Of a stretch of 60,757 nt of DNA, positions 60,745 to 60,757 are shown in pieces (the stretch's first letter is position 1; every line of letters starts with the position of its first letter). The notes beneath the pieces were generated by a model that saw nothing but the letters and a program-made list of their open reading frames with translations, ran no database searches and had not been told where the DNA came from. Position numbers and translations under genes: made by a program. This DNA comes from Anaerobium acetethylicum (GTDB lineage Bacteria > Bacillota > Clostridia > Lachnospirales > Lachnospiraceae), in contig NZ_FMKA01000021.1 in NCBI RefSeq assembly GCF_900096945.1, positions 1 to 60,757 on the forward strand, given 5' to 3'.

Positions 60745-60757
60745 TTCCTGCCGCTTA

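Overview
The window reads as a chromosomal catabolic island from a gut anaerobe of the Clostridia, most likely Lachnospiraceae. This is inferred from Gram-positive Shine-Dalgarno sites, a lipoprotein SBP, YesMN-type two-component genes, AraC/GH39 regulators, Pta-butyrate kinase energy metabolism and paralogues typical of that family. I cannot name the species. Nearly all genes lie on the minus strand; the exceptions are an NTF2-like gene (25765), a PucR regulator (38776) and an IS fragment (60391).

Layout. (i) 0.5-7 kb: two Gfo/Idh/MocA oxidoreductases, a C-glycoside deglycosidase alpha/beta pair and an AraC-pseudoGH39 regulator. (ii) 7.9-16 kb: butyrate kinase, phosphate acyltransferase, AcpS, an atypical ACP, a NuoF-like protein, a NuoG-GltD fusion and a fumarate-reductase-like flavoprotein, apparently one transcription unit. 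(iii) 16.9-31 kb: a CocE-type hydrolase, a second alpha/beta pair, two GPH sugar symporters, two near-identical flavodoxin-fold reductases, a second AraC-pseudoGH39, a lone TIM-barrel isomerase, a nitroreductase and an HPr-like protein. (iv) 31.2-40.3 kb: CoA-transferase A/B, thiolase, BKACE, cyclase-family hydrolase, 3-hydroxyacyl-CoA-dehydrogenase-like protein, SDR, cupin and divergent PucR. This matches the anaerobic phloroglucinol pathway. (v) 40.4-52.2 kb: a ribose-type ABC transporter, a degenerate ABC ATPase, a sensor kinase/response regulator, a third alpha/beta pair, a ROK kinase and a third flavodoxin-fold reductase. (vi) 53.5-60.7 kb: DUF2809, MBL-fold, MarR/MFS efflux, then an AT-rich accessory tail (KilA-N, XRE, AbiE with a broken antitoxin, IS fragment).

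How it fits together (inference): plant C- or O-glycosides enter through GPH or ABC transporters. Gfo/Idh enzymes oxidise the sugar at C3, alpha/beta enzymes cleave the glycosidic C-C bond, and flavin reductases process the aglycone. The A-ring, released as phloroglucinol, is opened and thiolysed to acetyl-CoA, and Pta-Buk recovers ATP. The three deglycosidase sets, each with its own regulator or transporter, would handle different glycosides.

Non-coding DNA is dominated by repeats. R1 is a 133-bp hairpin core inside a 194-bp element with 13-bp TIRs; I count 19 copies, including tandem arrays with 148- and 178-bp periods. R2 is a ~142-bp MITE with GTAACTATTCAG-type TIRs and 8-bp target duplications (6 copies plus 5 fragments). 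R3 is a ~130-bp hairpin repeat (2 copies). R1 and R2 sit at gene 3' ends and in several cases supply the stop codon or last residues.
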